From Pyrofollis japonicus (GTDB lineage Archaea > Thermoproteota > Thermoprotei_A > Sulfolobales > Pyrodictiaceae): 64,000 bases of DNA. The position numbers and the translations under genes are program-made. Positions 43,085-52,955 of the stretch are shown one piece after another (within the stretch, counting starts at the first letter, position 1; each line of letters begins with the position of its first letter). The notes below the pieces were generated by a model. It had not been told where the DNA came from. It did no database searches and saw nothing but the letters and a program-made list of their open reading frames with translations. Location of the stretch: NCBI RefSeq assembly GCF_033097485.1, contig NZ_AP028634.1:124001-188000 (forward strand), written 5' to 3'.

Positions 43085-46000
43085 ATGAGACCCCGTTTTC
43101 TGAGAACAATAATCGCTCTACTCGTCATAACCGTAATGATCCTACCATACGCCTCAATAGCAGCCGAGGCAGCAAGCACTTCGAGCAATAAGCCAAACTA
43201 TCACGTCACGACGTATATTCATCCAGCGTTCCGGAGCAAGGCCTTCTGGGAGAAAGGAGTACTAACCAGCCGGCACTTCCTCGACCCCGTCATAGAGTTT
43301 GCTCACAAATTCGCAGAGCACACACACGCGAAGCTACTATCGCCTAAACAGCCCTATGCTAGAGCGCTCCTCCTGGTGCCAAAGGATGTTAAGATGGACA
43401 GAATAAAGGAGCTATCAAAGTACATGGTTGTGACCGGTGTCTATCCGACACACCTCTATACCGTGGTCGCTGGCTGGGTGACGCCGAGCAGCATAGACAA
43501 GATAGCCAAGTTGGGCTTCGTGGCCGCAGTACTCCCAGACGTACGCCTAGACGAGATGATAGCCTCGACCAATGGCGGCTCACAACCACTCTACCAAGTA
43601 GACGAGAAGGCAGCTAAGAAGGCGCTTGAGCAGCTCCTGGAGAGAGGCGACCGCTCAGCGCTAGAGAAGCTCGCTGAGGGCAAGAAGCCGACAATAGACC
43701 TAGAGAAGGCCAAGGAGCTTGCAAAGAAGAAGCCCTCGCTGAGCCCGGAGAGCGGGGGCTTAGGCACCATACACTACACGGTCAACATAACCAAGGCTAT
43801 AGACGTCTGGTATAACTATGGTGACATGGGCCAGAACGCTACAATAGCTATAGTTGATACAGGTGTGGACTATGCTAGCCCAGGCCTAGGCCTAGAAGCA
43901 ATAGCTAGGGACGAGAACGGTATACCAATGATACTCGACTCCGATGGGTACGGCCTAGTACTAACACCGGTAACCGCGACAATAGTCAACAGCACAACCA
44001 TAAGCATCAATCTAAGCCAGCTCTACTTCTTCATGCCACCATACTACGTGTTCAAGTACAGCATGGGCTTTGCCTACATAGGAGGCTACTGGCTAGACTA
44101 CAATCTATCAACGATCTGGACTGTGCCAAGCACAGTGACACAGAACGCTGATGTCCCACCGAGATTCGGCCTCGTAGTAAGAATCCTATATACCCCAATA
44201 GGCACTGTAGCGTTCACAGTACCAGCAATAATCTATGATAGTGACGGCGATGGCTACTACGACAGCGTGCTCCTCGACATGACGACCGCCTACTACTACC
44301 TCTACGAGGCTGCAGAGGAGGCCGGCCTACTAGAGGACGTGTACCTTCCACCACCGCCTACAAGCAGCCCCGACTACAGCTTCGCTGACGAGCAGCCAAT
44401 AACCTATGGCAACGAGATAGCCGCAATGGATCTAAACGATGACAGCATCTACGACTTCAGCGTAGGAACCCTAGCAGGCCACGTCAACGACGCCTCTGGC
44501 TACATACTGCTACAAGAATGGGGCATCCTGCCCAAGTTCATGGCCGGGCTAGAGGAAGGCGAGGGCGTAGCTGCTGCACTCATGTGGGAGACGTGGACGT
44601 TTGAGGCGCTCGGCTACATCTGGCCAGGCATGGACATATGGAGCGGCATGTACTTCGACCTAGAGTACGACTTCTACAGCCACGGCACCTTCTGTGCAAC
44701 AACCGCTGCTGGCAGACCAGCCTACGCCTACACCAGCTACGGCGACATAGCTGACGGCTGGAGCATTGTAACCGGGCAGGCGCCCGAGGCAAAGATTGCA
44801 GCCGGGTCAGCACTCTGGCTGGGCAACGCACTCACCGCGATATACTTCTTCAGCGGCTTCGACGAGGAGATACCATATAGCGGCGACCTCTACGGGCTCA
44901 TCATAGAGCCTGTACCCGGGACACAGAACCCATGGACAGCTTTCGCCGGCGGTATCTGGTACTGGGAGTACACTGGCAACCACCAGGCCGACGAGACAAG
45001 CAACAGCTACGGTATAAGCGGCTGGGCGATCTGGGGATGGGCAAGCGGCATGGACCCAATAAGCATAGTCATGGACTATACCAGCGCTGTTAGCGGAACA
45101 GCCCACTTCGTCGCAGCAGGTAACGGCGGCCCAGGATGGGGCACCGTGACAGTACCAGGCGCGGCAAGCATGGTGATAACCGTTGGCGCGGCCACCGAGT
45201 TCACGTATAGGCCACTCTATTATTATCTGCCGGGCGGCAATAGGGAAGTAGTGTCTTGGAGCGACCGCGGCCCAGCAGAGACATTCATGTCGAAGCCCGA
45301 CATACTGGCAATCGGTAGCTTCGCCTTCGCCATGGGTAGGCCATGGGACGCTCTAGGCTGGGGCTACCTTAACGGCTTCTTTGCATTCGACCTATTCGGT
45401 GGAACGAGCCAGGCAACACCAATGGCTGCGGGTGTAGGCGCGCTAGTAGTAACAATGTACAAGGCAAGCCACGAAGGCGCAAGGATGCCTGCATGGCTGC
45501 TGAAGACCGTGCTCATGAGCAGTGCCTCTGACACCGGCTTCGACCCGTTCAGCCAGGGAGCAGGCTTCGTCGATGCACTCAAGGCTGTTAAGACGGTGCT
45601 CGGTGAAGGAACGCTAGTGTACAACAAGGACTTCATGAAGGTGTACCAGGCGATCTTCAACGACGATACTGCGACGTTCACGTACTACGCTGCCTCCTCG
45701 TACATGCTAAACTGGTATGAGCCAAAGCTAGTATTCGTGCCGGGCATCGGGCTCAACAAGGAGCAATTAGTGATCAAGGGCAGTGGGATCTACCGCGTCT
45801 ACGCAGTGAAGCCAACACTAGTATATCACCACAGCCTCTGCGGCGCAATGGGCGTCTCAGTTCTAGCGCCATGCAGCGGCGGCAAGGTACGCCTAGACCT
45901 CGGCTCCATGGGCTACTTCGGCATGGAGATACTGGCAGTGATTGATCCAACATACTATCAGCGCTACGACCTAGTAGAGATAAGTATGACATATCCATTC

Positions 46001-47473
46001 AAGTACTTTGACACGCAGGGCAGGCTTACCAGTCACACGGCTGGCATACTCTTCAACGGCATCGAGCTATGGGCATGGATAGACCTCAACGGCGACGGCC
46101 AGGTACAGCGCGGCGAGACCGCCAGGATACAGTACGACCTACGCGGAGCAAACAGCTTCCACCTACAAGTAGCAAAGCTAACTGAGCAGCTCAACGAGAT
46201 AAAGAAGCTCGTCAGCCTATATACTGGCATCGATGTAAGCAATTATCCAGTAAAGCTTCTACTAGTGTACAGGGCATTCTACAATGAATGGAGCGGCACC
46301 AGTAACTACACATATGCTGATGTAGCAGTAAAGGCATATAGGTTTACACGTTGGCTTAACGTAGTGCCTTCAATGCCGTACATTCACGTAAACGGTAAAA
46401 AGACTATCACAGTACATGCATTTATTCCGTCAGTAAAAGGGATCAATGCTGGCTATGTTGTAATAGAGAATATTAGGACTCGCGAAAAAATACTGATACC
46501 AACAACGCTAATCGGCGTATATACCCTAGTAAGCCCATTTACCAATGTCACTATGAGCCACGCATTTTACGACTGGACAGAATCTAGAAGCCTCTACAAG
46601 AACTACTATCTGCGTGGAGCTTTTGACTACACATGGAGATATGAGAGCGGCGACTGGAGGGTAATACCACTGATAGTAATCAATCCAAACATTAAATACA
46701 TACTCGTCGAGGTAACCTGGCCAGCAAGCGATAGCAACTATGCAAGCAACCTAGATGTGCAAGTATACGGACCATACACCTACTACATGGAGATCACATG
46801 GGCAGATCCATACATTGACAGCAACGGCGCAAAACTATACCCAGTAGCACCTATGAAAGTACACGGCCTACAGCTAGGAGCAGAGCTGACTAACGACTTC
46901 ACAATGTTCTTTGACGAACCGTCGCCAGGCCACTCTAGAATAATAGTGCCCATAGACGGGCCTGGCATATACCGTATAGTCATTAGGAACATACAGTTCA
47001 GTGGCACTAATGGAATCGAGGAACCCTTCACGGTAAAGATAAGTCCAATAACCGTGAAAATAGTACCACAGCCTGTAAGCCTACAGCCAAATAGCAGCAA
47101 AAAGATCAATATAGTAATGTATATACCGGCAAAACTAAGCAACCCAAGTCTAGATGTAGAGGCTACAGGCGAAATTCTGAAGAATATTGACGGCTCACTA
47201 TACTATGGTAACGACATAAGCAGCTACTTCTACACAAAGATGCTATCAGTTAACGCCTATACGACATGGCTCAACACGGTATTCCTTGCAAAGATATACA
47301 TCAAGGCACAGAGTACTGCAACACCAGGCGACTACATGATACCGTTCGCGGTAAGCATTAACGGCATACCTGTAACAAGCGTTGGCGACACGTGCTGTGG
47401 ACAGACAGACTACGTACTATACTGGTCAATACTACCACTAATGATTAACGCCAACGTGCATGCAGCAGACTAA
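43085..47473 (+). CDS. Very large subtilisin-like (pyrolysin-type) protease
   Basis: A 1462-residue secreted S8 protease. A signal peptide (about 1-29), a propeptide-like region to about 225, and a catalytic domain with Asp258 (IVDTGVD), His533 (SHGTFC), oxyanion Asn680 (AAGNGGPG) and Ser775 (GGTSQATPMA). The Asp-to-His spacing of 275 residues reflects a large insertion, as in pyrolysin and related archaeal enzymes. The 680 residues after the serine are beta-rich, with many aromatic residues and calcium-like DLNGDGQVQRGE loops. It would degrade proteins at the cell surface. GGGTGTGGG precedes the ATG. A T-tract follows at 47518-47529. Confidence 0.92.
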   Translation: MRPRFLRTIIALLVITVMILPYASIAAEAASTSSNKPNYHVTTYIHPAFRSKAFWEKGVLTSRHFLDPVIEFAHKFAEHTHAKLLSPKQPYARALLLVPKDVKMDRIKELSKYMVVTGVYPTHLYTVVAGWVTPSSIDKIAKLGFVAAVLPDVRLDEMIASTNGGSQPLYQVDEKAAKKALEQLLERGDRSALEKLAEGKKPTIDLEKAKELAKKKPSLSPESGGLGTIHYTVNITKAIDVWYNYGDMGQNATIAIVDTGVDYASPGLGLEAIARDENGIPMILDSDGYGLVLTPVTATIVNSTTISINLSQLYFFMPPYYVFKYSMGFAYIGGYWLDYNLSTIWTVPSTVTQNADVPPRFGLVVRILYTPIGTVAFTVPAIIYDSDGDGYYDSVLLDMTTAYYYLYEAAEEAGLLEDVYLPPPPTSSPDYSFADEQPITYGNEIAAMDLNDDSIYDFSVGTLAGHVNDASGYILLQEWGILPKFMAGLEEGEGVAAALMWETWTFEALGYIWPGMDIWSGMYFDLEYDFYSHGTFCATTAAGRPAYAYTSYGDIADGWSIVTGQAPEAKIAAGSALWLGNALTAIYFFSGFDEEIPYSGDLYGLIIEPVPGTQNPWTAFAGGIWYWEYTGNHQADETSNSYGISGWAIWGWASGMDPISIVMDYTSAVSGTAHFVAAGNGGPGWGTVTVPGAASMVITVGAATEFTYRPLYYYLPGGNREVVSWSDRGPAETFMSKPDILAIGSFAFAMGRPWDALGWGYLNGFFAFDLFGGTSQATPMAAGVGALVVTMYKASHEGARMPAWLLKTVLMSSASDTGFDPFSQGAGFVDALKAVKTVLGEGTLVYNKDFMKVYQAIFNDDTATFTYYAASSYMLNWYEPKLVFVPGIGLNKEQLVIKGSGIYRVYAVKPTLVYHHSLCGAMGVSVLAPCSGGKVRLDLGSMGYFGMEILAVIDPTYYQRYDLVEISMTYPFKYFDTQGRLTSHTAGILFNGIELWAWIDLNGDGQVQRGETARIQYDLRGANSFHLQVAKLTEQLNEIKKLVSLYTGIDVSNYPVKLLLVYRAFYNEWSGTSNYTYADVAVKAYRFTRWLNVVPSMPYIHVNGKKTITVHAFIPSVKGINAGYVVIENIRTREKILIPTTLIGVYTLVSPFTNVTMSHAFYDWTESRSLYKNYYLRGAFDYTWRYESGDWRVIPLIVINPNIKYILVEVTWPASDSNYASNLDVQVYGPYTYYMEITWADPYIDSNGAKLYPVAPMKVHGLQLGAELTNDFTMFFDEPSPGHSRIIVPIDGPGIYRIVIRNIQFSGTNGIEEPFTVKISPITVKIVPQPVSLQPNSSKKINIVMYIPAKLSNPSLDVEATGEILKNIDGSLYYGNDISSYFYTKMLSVNAYTTWLNTVFLAKIYIKAQSTATPGDYMIPFAVSINGIPVTSVGDTCCGQTDYVLYWSILPLMINANVHAAD

Positions 47474-47517
47474 GGAGACGAGCAATAGCAACGGCTAGCA
47501 GCCAATAGAGTCCAACA

Positions 47518-47529
47518 TTTTTCTTTTTT
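47518..47529 (+). terminator. T-rich terminator after the subtilase
   Basis: Five T, one C and six T within 55 bases of the stop codon, with no needed hairpin, as for archaeal termination. A further T-run follows at 47553-47557. Confidence 0.5.
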
Positions 47530-47638
47530 AGCAAAGACCTGCGGTGCAACACCCTTTTTGTTCTCCTCTGGGACTTCATAGCACGTTTCTTGGTCTGCGG
47601 CAACACCGATAAAATCCCATACAAGGGCTATAATAGGA

Positions 47639-48598
47639 GTGGATGACTCTGTACCCTCCGACCCGGTTTTACTCCTACGTGTTCTGCGCCGAGGTGTCTA
47701 TGTCTTGGCTTCTATCCGGAGCGTCACGGTCGAGTCTCCCACAGTTGTCTCCCTACCCGGCCTAGCAGCTGGCTCACTAGGCGTCGCACTTTCACGCACA
47801 GAGTCACGTATCACCGTTGAGCTGCTCCGCGAAGAGGGAATAAGAGCTGAGGTAGTCGGAGCCTCTGGCGCTGTCGCCAAGGCTGCTGTAACGGCTGCTA
47901 CTAGGCTCCTCGAAGACCTGGGAGAAGAGGCTGTGCTCCGCATAAGGCTCGAGCAGGCGGAGCCGCCTGTGAGCCCAGTGGCCTCCGCTGTGGCTGGCGT
48001 CGCTGCTGCGATTACCAAGCTCCTCGGTGTTGAGCCTGCCCCAATGGATCTCGCGAGGGTTCTCAACACCGTCGTAGCGGAGGTGGCTGGGGTGCCGCAG
48101 GCGCCCCTCGTCGCGGCTGCGATGTATGGTGGCGTTGCTGCGGGGAGCGAGAACCCGCCACTCTATACGTGGTTGACGACGAGCCCTTCGTGGAGGGTGT
48201 ACGTGGTTGAAGCGTTTATTCCTAGCAGCGAGGAAACCGTGATGATAACTATTGACCGGTATAGGCAAGTGGCAGCAGCAATAGCTGCACTCATATCGTA
48301 CACGGCCAGAGAGGGCTGGGAGGAGAGGCTGCGGCCCTTCCTCTCAGCCGAGTCCCCCTGGGACACGTTGCTCCCAGCGCCGCTGGCGAAGGCTCGCCAG
48401 CTGCTCTTGCGCGAGGAAGCAGTGCTCGGGGCAGGGATAGATCCTTACCAGCAAGTACTGGTAGCGGTTGCGAGCGACGAGGTAGAGGTTAGGCCTGCGG
48501 CAAAGATGCTAGTACAGCTCCTAGACCGTGAACCTTTCGTAGTGGAGTCCCAGATATCGCCTCAGGGAGCAATTGGGCCGAGGGAACAGGAGGAGTAA
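47639..48598 (+). CDS. Degenerate GHMP-kinase (homoserine-kinase-like) fold protein
   Basis: A 319-residue protein whose fold pattern matches GHMP kinases: an N-terminal SVTVESPTVVSL strand, a helix starting SPVASAVAGVAAAITKLLG in the position of motif 2, a VAEVAGVPQAPLVAAAMYGG stretch as in homoserine kinases, and a C-terminal GAGIDPYQQVLVAVA in the motif 3 position. Motif 2, normally Pro-x3-GLGSSA, is EPPVSPVASA and has lost the glycine/serine ATP loop. It may have lost kinase activity or bind a different ligand. A GATAAAAT element about 28 bases upstream suggests a leaderless GTG start. Confidence 0.55.
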   Translation: MDDSVPSDPVLLLRVLRRGVYVLASIRSVTVESPTVVSLPGLAAGSLGVALSRTESRITVELLREEGIRAEVVGASGAVAKAAVTAATRLLEDLGEEAVLRIRLEQAEPPVSPVASAVAGVAAAITKLLGVEPAPMDLARVLNTVVAEVAGVPQAPLVAAAMYGGVAAGSENPPLYTWLTTSPSWRVYVVEAFIPSSEETVMITIDRYRQVAAAIAALISYTAREGWEERLRPFLSAESPWDTLLPAPLAKARQLLLREEAVLGAGIDPYQQVLVAVASDEVEVRPAAKMLVQLLDREPFVVESQISPQGAIGPREQEE

Positions 48599-48703
48599 CA
48601 GCTCTCTACGCGTGCACAGAGCCATGTCTTGGCGCGTTCCTTCTTTATCCCTGCCCGCAGAAACACTAGGTATCACAGTAGGCCTCCGGGGAGCGTGGCA
48701 CAA

Positions 48704-49096
48704 GTGCCCCTAGCTCATGGAGTTAAAGCCGTTATCCACGCACCCTTCCACCAAGCAGTGGAAGCACTTGAGACAATAGACTACGCTTCTGGGATCTATT
48801 TGCGCGTACTGGGTACAGAGCCCCGTACGGCCGTAACGGTAGGGGAAAAGTACTTCATAAGGGCTGGCAACTCGTTAGCAGCTACAACAATAGTCGTTGA
48901 CCGAGGCAGCCACGTAGAAGTAACAGTTGTGGCCACTGGTTCACGGGAGAGCTTCCTAGACTTCTTCGACCTAGGCTCGTCAAAGGACTATGCAAGGATG
49001 ATAGTAAAGGAGCTTGCGAAAAGGCTCAGCACAGACTACGAGATCGTAGCCGAAGTTAGCCGCCTCTCAAGGGAGAAAGCTGATCTTCTCAGCTAG
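48704..49096 (+). CDS. Small SRPBCC-like/DUF6054-like protein
   Basis: I use GTG 48704, 10 bases after GGGGAG; an in-frame TTG at 48629 would extend the protein by 25 basic residues. In the 130-residue product, the core GEKYFIRAGNSLAATTIVV, then VEVTVVATG, and a DYARMIVKELAKRL helix resemble a small bacterial family that I recall as DUF6054. They also resemble the N-terminal domain of the protein at 6850-8328. The lineage match is from memory and unverified. It follows the GHMP-like gene by about 105 bases. Confidence 0.5.
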   Translation: MPLAHGVKAVIHAPFHQAVEALETIDYASGIYLRVLGTEPRTAVTVGEKYFIRAGNSLAATTIVVDRGSHVEVTVVATGSRESFLDFFDLGSSKDYARMIVKELAKRLSTDYEIVAEVSRLSREKADLLS

Positions 49097-49257
49097 AAGA
49101 GATATTCATAAACTTACACTAGTTACACTAGGATTCTTTTGATTATTTTTACTTCAAATGAACATAAACTCTAACAAAAGCCTAAGGACATAAGATAGAG
49201 ATACCAACACTATCAATAGGAATTATCATTTTATATGAAAATGTTTAATGGCTAACA

Positions 49258-50514
49258 TTATTGTTGACATATCGATGTATAGCCTAATACAATTGATTTT
49301 AATTCATTATTTAGAATACTTAAATATTTCTTTCTATTCTCGGGCACTATAGCCTCGTAAAGGCCTATCAGGGCCGCCCTATTACTTGGAGCAACTATAT
49401 CAAGCCCACCACAGAAACCACCGCCACCACAAGCATCATATATTGTTTCATTTGAGGTACACTCTTTGTTCCACTTAATAATTCCGACATATTCTCGGCA
49501 AGCATATTGAAGAATATTCTTTTCTACAAGGGAATCGATAACGTTTTTAACGCCCACTATCTCGCTGATTCCAACGTATCCTTTTCTAGCGATAGCTTCA
49601 AGAACTGAGATAGTTTTTTCATAAAGTTTTTTATCTTTTTCTTTTATCTCTTCTAGTTCGACTAGTATAAATTGCTCAATTTTCTTAACATTCCTACAAA
49701 TATATCTTGACGTTCGTCTACAAATCTCTCTAATTAGTTCAGGATGCCCGCCTACAACATCTAAAATAGTATCTTGAGACTTACTTGCTCGGAGACACAA
49801 CTTATTATAGAGAGCACTAGCATCACGCCTAGTCATTTCACCTAAATAAAACGTGTCTATGTAGTCTAAGCTGGGCGCGTTTTGCAACATTTTCTGCTGG
49901 AACATATAATCACTTGTAACAAGCAAGGTCTGAACATACGAGTCTTCCGGAGGATTTTCCTGAAGTTCTGCAAGAAGCTTAATAAAGCTCCAAAGATTAT
50001 CAATATTAAGCCCTTTTATCAAGTTTTGTGCTTCGTCTATGATCAAAATAACTCCTCTATAACCTTTCTCTTTCACATTACTCGCTATATTGATTATTAC
50101 GTCTGATATAAAGTCCAAGGGATCAGAGCTACTAACTTTTCTGAATATAGTTGAAAGTAAGGGAGCCCTTTTATCCCAGTTAGGACCAAGTGCTTTATCA
50201 AAGATACCTTTAATAATTGACACTATTAGTTCCCTAAGTGCTCTTCCTAGTGTATTAGGCACAGATTTTTGAAAGATGTCAATTAAATCCTTGCTTGTCG
50301 AGGGAGGCTTAATTACTCCGAGATATAATGGAACTATCTTTCGCCGGACTATCTCTTCTTGCAACTTCCTTGCAAGACTGGTCTTACCAATACCACTTGG
50401 GCCTACCATTACTGGGATAGATCTCGTTCCATAAGCTATTTCCTCTATTGGTACTAGCTCGTTGAGAAGCCTCGTCAGCTCTGCATGTCTGCCAACAAAG
50501 AGAAAGCTGCACAT
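49258..50514 (-). CDS. AT-rich AAA-type (archaeal ATPase) protein
   Basis: A 418-residue P-loop ATPase with GRHAELTRLLNEL just after the start, Walker A VGPSGIGKTSLA (residues 38-45 core) and Walker B VILIIDEAQNL near 157. The C-terminal half resembles the winged helix of archaeal ATPases, then carries a cysteine/glycine-rich stretch (NKECTSNETIYDAC and on). The gene and its flanks are clearly AT-richer than neighbours, which points to acquisition by transfer. Related STAND-like ATPases act in toxin, defence or stress roles, but no partner gene is adjacent to confirm one. Confidence 0.75.
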   Translation of the reverse strand: MCSFLFVGRHAELTRLLNELVPIEEIAYGTRSIPVMVGPSGIGKTSLARKLQEEIVRRKIVPLYLGVIKPPSTSKDLIDIFQKSVPNTLGRALRELIVSIIKGIFDKALGPNWDKRAPLLSTIFRKVSSSDPLDFISDVIINIASNVKEKGYRGVILIIDEAQNLIKGLNIDNLWSFIKLLAELQENPPEDSYVQTLLVTSDYMFQQKMLQNAPSLDYIDTFYLGEMTRRDASALYNKLCLRASKSQDTILDVVGGHPELIREICRRTSRYICRNVKKIEQFILVELEEIKEKDKKLYEKTISVLEAIARKGYVGISEIVGVKNVIDSLVEKNILQYACREYVGIIKWNKECTSNETIYDACGGGGFCGGLDIVAPSNRAALIGLYEAIVPENRKKYLSILNNELKSIVLGYTSICQQ

Positions 50515-50824
50515 AGCTAGTCCCTATCCCCTAGTACAGCAGTAAAACGTAGTGAAATATGTGCCTACTTGGATGCTAAGAATTTTGTTGATATTAGTCT
50601 ACTAAAGATATAAATGATTTTAATACCTTAACGCTAGTAAGAGGTTATTAGTGTCGGCCAGCAGCCCCTTTGTCCACATACTGTTTTTCGCGTTGCTTCG
50701 GCTCCGCGGTTTCTCGTCATCCACGTACCTTCTCGTTGCTTGTTGCCGGGATTTTCTGCGCTATGTTAATTAGCAGGGTATAGATAGATGGTCTTGGTTC
50801 CTTCTTGGAGGTGGCGATACGGGT
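50515..50824. other. Divergent intergenic region between the AAA ATPase and the cation exchanger
   Basis: About 310 bases without a supported gene. The left half is AT-rich and contains a minus-strand TATA-like TTTATATC near 50610, probably serving the ATPase gene. The right half is GC-richer and leads into the exchanger gene. A 40-codon reading frame from GTG 50651 has no Shine-Dalgarno site or recognisable content. Confidence 0.4.
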
Positions 50825-51862
50825 TTGAGGACCAGTGTTGTTGCTGGGCTTGTTGCGGTCGGCCTGGCTGCATACATTGCGGGCGTCGTTCTCGGTGCTC
50901 CACTGGCTTCTATGAGTGCTGCACTGCTCCTCGTCGCCGTGTTTGGCGAGCTAACTGTCTATGGTATTGAGGGCCTTGGTGCACGTTTCGGCTTGTCTCC
51001 CTACGCTTCAAGCGTGCTCGTGAACTCTGTCGCCGTGCTGCCTGAGCTCTTCTCTGCCCTCGCGCTGGGGCTTCGCGGCCTCTCCGCCGGCAACACGTGG
51101 CTCGCCGAGATTGCTCTTCTCTCCGTGCTCGTCAGCGCCCTGTTCAACTTCGTGGTGCTCGGCGCCGTGGGGCTACTCGCTAGGGGTGTAGGGGTTGAGG
51201 AGTCTACTCTGAGGCTCGAGGTCCCCTTGATGAGGGTGTCTGTTGCCTCTCTCGGCCTCCTAGCAGGGTTCGCGGTCATAGAGGCTAGTCTCGGCAAGCC
51301 CGGCGCCTCTATCCGAGAGCCGTTCGCAATCCTCTTGGCCCAGCTCATTTACTGGTTTTACTACATCTCCTCGGCCGTGAGGAGCGGCCTCGGCTACGGC
51401 AAACGTGCTCCCCCAAGGGGCTGGCTAGTCGCGCTCCTCGCCGGTATCCTTGGCATGATTCTCTCGGCGGAGGCGCTAGCAGGCAGCATAGAGGAGATGA
51501 TACACAGCCTCCACATCGAGCATATAGGCGAAGCCGCCCTAGCCGTCGGCGTGGCGAGCAGCGCACCAGAAGCCGTGCTCGCCCTACTGGCGGCGAAGAG
51601 AGGCATGGCTAAAGAGGCTGCCGGGGGCCTAGTAGCCGCCACAAGTACCTCCGTGCTGCTCGTCTACCCGCTCGTCTACCTACCCCTCGCCAAGAGCCTC
51701 CCCGTGGATGCCTTCACCGCCTACACGTTGGCGACACTAGCAGCAATGCTCTGGCTAACCAAGAGGAGCCTAGTACACGAGAACCTATTAGACACGAGCG
51801 AGTCACTATACCTCCTCGTCCTAGCAGCCTCCGCGCTCGCAACACTACCAGCAATAAAGTAA
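50825..51862 (+). CDS. Sodium/calcium-exchanger-family membrane protein
   Basis: A 345-residue protein from TTG 50825 with two sets of about five helices. Each half has an alpha-repeat-like stretch with VLVNSVAVLPELFSALALGLRG in the first and GVASSAPEAVLALLAAKRG in the second; the acidic residues (ELFSA, PEAVL) correspond to the ion-binding positions of Ca2+/cation antiporters. It exchanges calcium or another cation against sodium or protons at the membrane. The signature is slightly divergent, so cation specificity is uncertain. Confidence 0.75.
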   Translation: MRTSVVAGLVAVGLAAYIAGVVLGAPLASMSAALLLVAVFGELTVYGIEGLGARFGLSPYASSVLVNSVAVLPELFSALALGLRGLSAGNTWLAEIALLSVLVSALFNFVVLGAVGLLARGVGVEESTLRLEVPLMRVSVASLGLLAGFAVIEASLGKPGASIREPFAILLAQLIYWFYYISSAVRSGLGYGKRAPPRGWLVALLAGILGMILSAEALAGSIEEMIHSLHIEHIGEAALAVGVASSAPEAVLALLAAKRGMAKEAAGGLVAATSTSVLLVYPLVYLPLAKSLPVDAFTAYTLATLAAMLWLTKRSLVHENLLDTSESLYLLVLAASALATLPAIK

Positions 51863-51942
51863 CAGGGAATGGCGTAGCTGATTTCCTGGTTTACTAAATT
51901 AGTGCCAACCCAGTGCTCAACGTTCTCATTATAGTTTTCATA

Positions 51943-52740
51943 CTATCTACTCTTTGCCGTAGTATTTGTATGATTAGGAACAACAGATACCCTTTTCGGA
52001 GTATATGCGTATGCTTCAGTTACTTTCATGTTCTTTACATCTATCTTCATTAGTATTTCAGTATTGATTAACTTGCCTCCTGCCTTGGGAGCGGCAACTA
52101 CTACCGCAATATTATTAAATGCTCCATAGAATATGAGGTCAACGTCGTCCTCACCCAAGCCGTATTGTTTGCCTAAGAAGTTCTTTGCAGTACTTAGTAT
52201 TCTCTCTACGAGCTTTTTTGTCTCGGGGCTTATAGAGTTCGGCAGCTCCTTTGGCACATTTCTAGTGCTTAGCGATGGCCGTGCATCTACTATTTTCATT
52301 GAGCTAGTATTTACACATATAGTGAGCTGTTTGACCCACCCTATGTACTGCAAGTGCTTCCCGTCAAACACTTCGTTAATTTCTAGCCATGAAGGAGAAG
52401 AGAAGCTCACAATAGCGCATCCGCCGGCTAAGTTGCCTTCCCTATCCATTAGTGGGAGTATTCCACTAATATTGGGCTTCTTTGAGCCGAATATTTTCTT
52501 GAGCTTTGCATCACTCATGATTACATTAACTACTTCTTCGCGAAGCTCGGCCGGTACTGATGGAAGAGGAGCCCGTTGTTGTGTCATCGTTATCGTCTTG
52601 AGAGTCGTTGGTGCCACTAGCGGAGATTTTCGTGAAAGATCTATACTCTTCATTATATCGTCATAGCTATACACCAAAATCCCTGCAAGCGTGATAACAA
52701 TCACGATAAGCAGTGTATACCGTGTTTTAGATATGTGCAT
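51943..52740 (-). CDS. Hypothetical secreted or membrane-anchored protein
   Basis: A 265-residue protein with one N-terminal transmembrane segment (about 9-27) and a mixed alpha/beta outer domain. Two related segments (ending FNNIAVVVAAPKAGG and GGCAIVSFSSPSW) hint at an internal repeat. I do not recognise the family. Codon use is AT-richer than average, similar to the ATPase gene 1.4 kb away. It is convergent with the exchanger and divergent from the MFS gene, so it is probably transcribed alone. Confidence 0.55.
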   Translation of the reverse strand: MHISKTRYTLLIVIVITLAGILVYSYDDIMKSIDLSRKSPLVAPTTLKTITMTQQRAPLPSVPAELREEVVNVIMSDAKLKKIFGSKKPNISGILPLMDREGNLAGGCAIVSFSSPSWLEINEVFDGKHLQYIGWVKQLTICVNTSSMKIVDARPSLSTRNVPKELPNSISPETKKLVERILSTAKNFLGKQYGLGEDDVDLIFYGAFNNIAVVVAAPKAGGKLINTEILMKIDVKNMKVTEAYAYTPKRVSVVPNHTNTTAKSR

Positions 52741-52955
52741 AGTAGGTCAAGCCTTCTTTTCTAGGTACCATTTATTGCCGAAGTGCGCCTCTATATTTTC
52801 CGATACAAAGTTCTATAACGATATGATACAGATGTTAATATATCGATATGGCGCTTAAGGCTTTTATTGAAAACAAGCCATATCCTTGACAGTGCTGGCC
52901 AATATCCGGGAAAGGAACTAAACGATAACGTCCTTGGCTGGGCGGTGATTCAGAA

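Noticed and set aside
50651-50773. 40-codon reading frame from a GTG upstream of the exchanger
   Set aside because: No Shine-Dalgarno site, mixed hydrophobic/basic content without a pattern; probably random.
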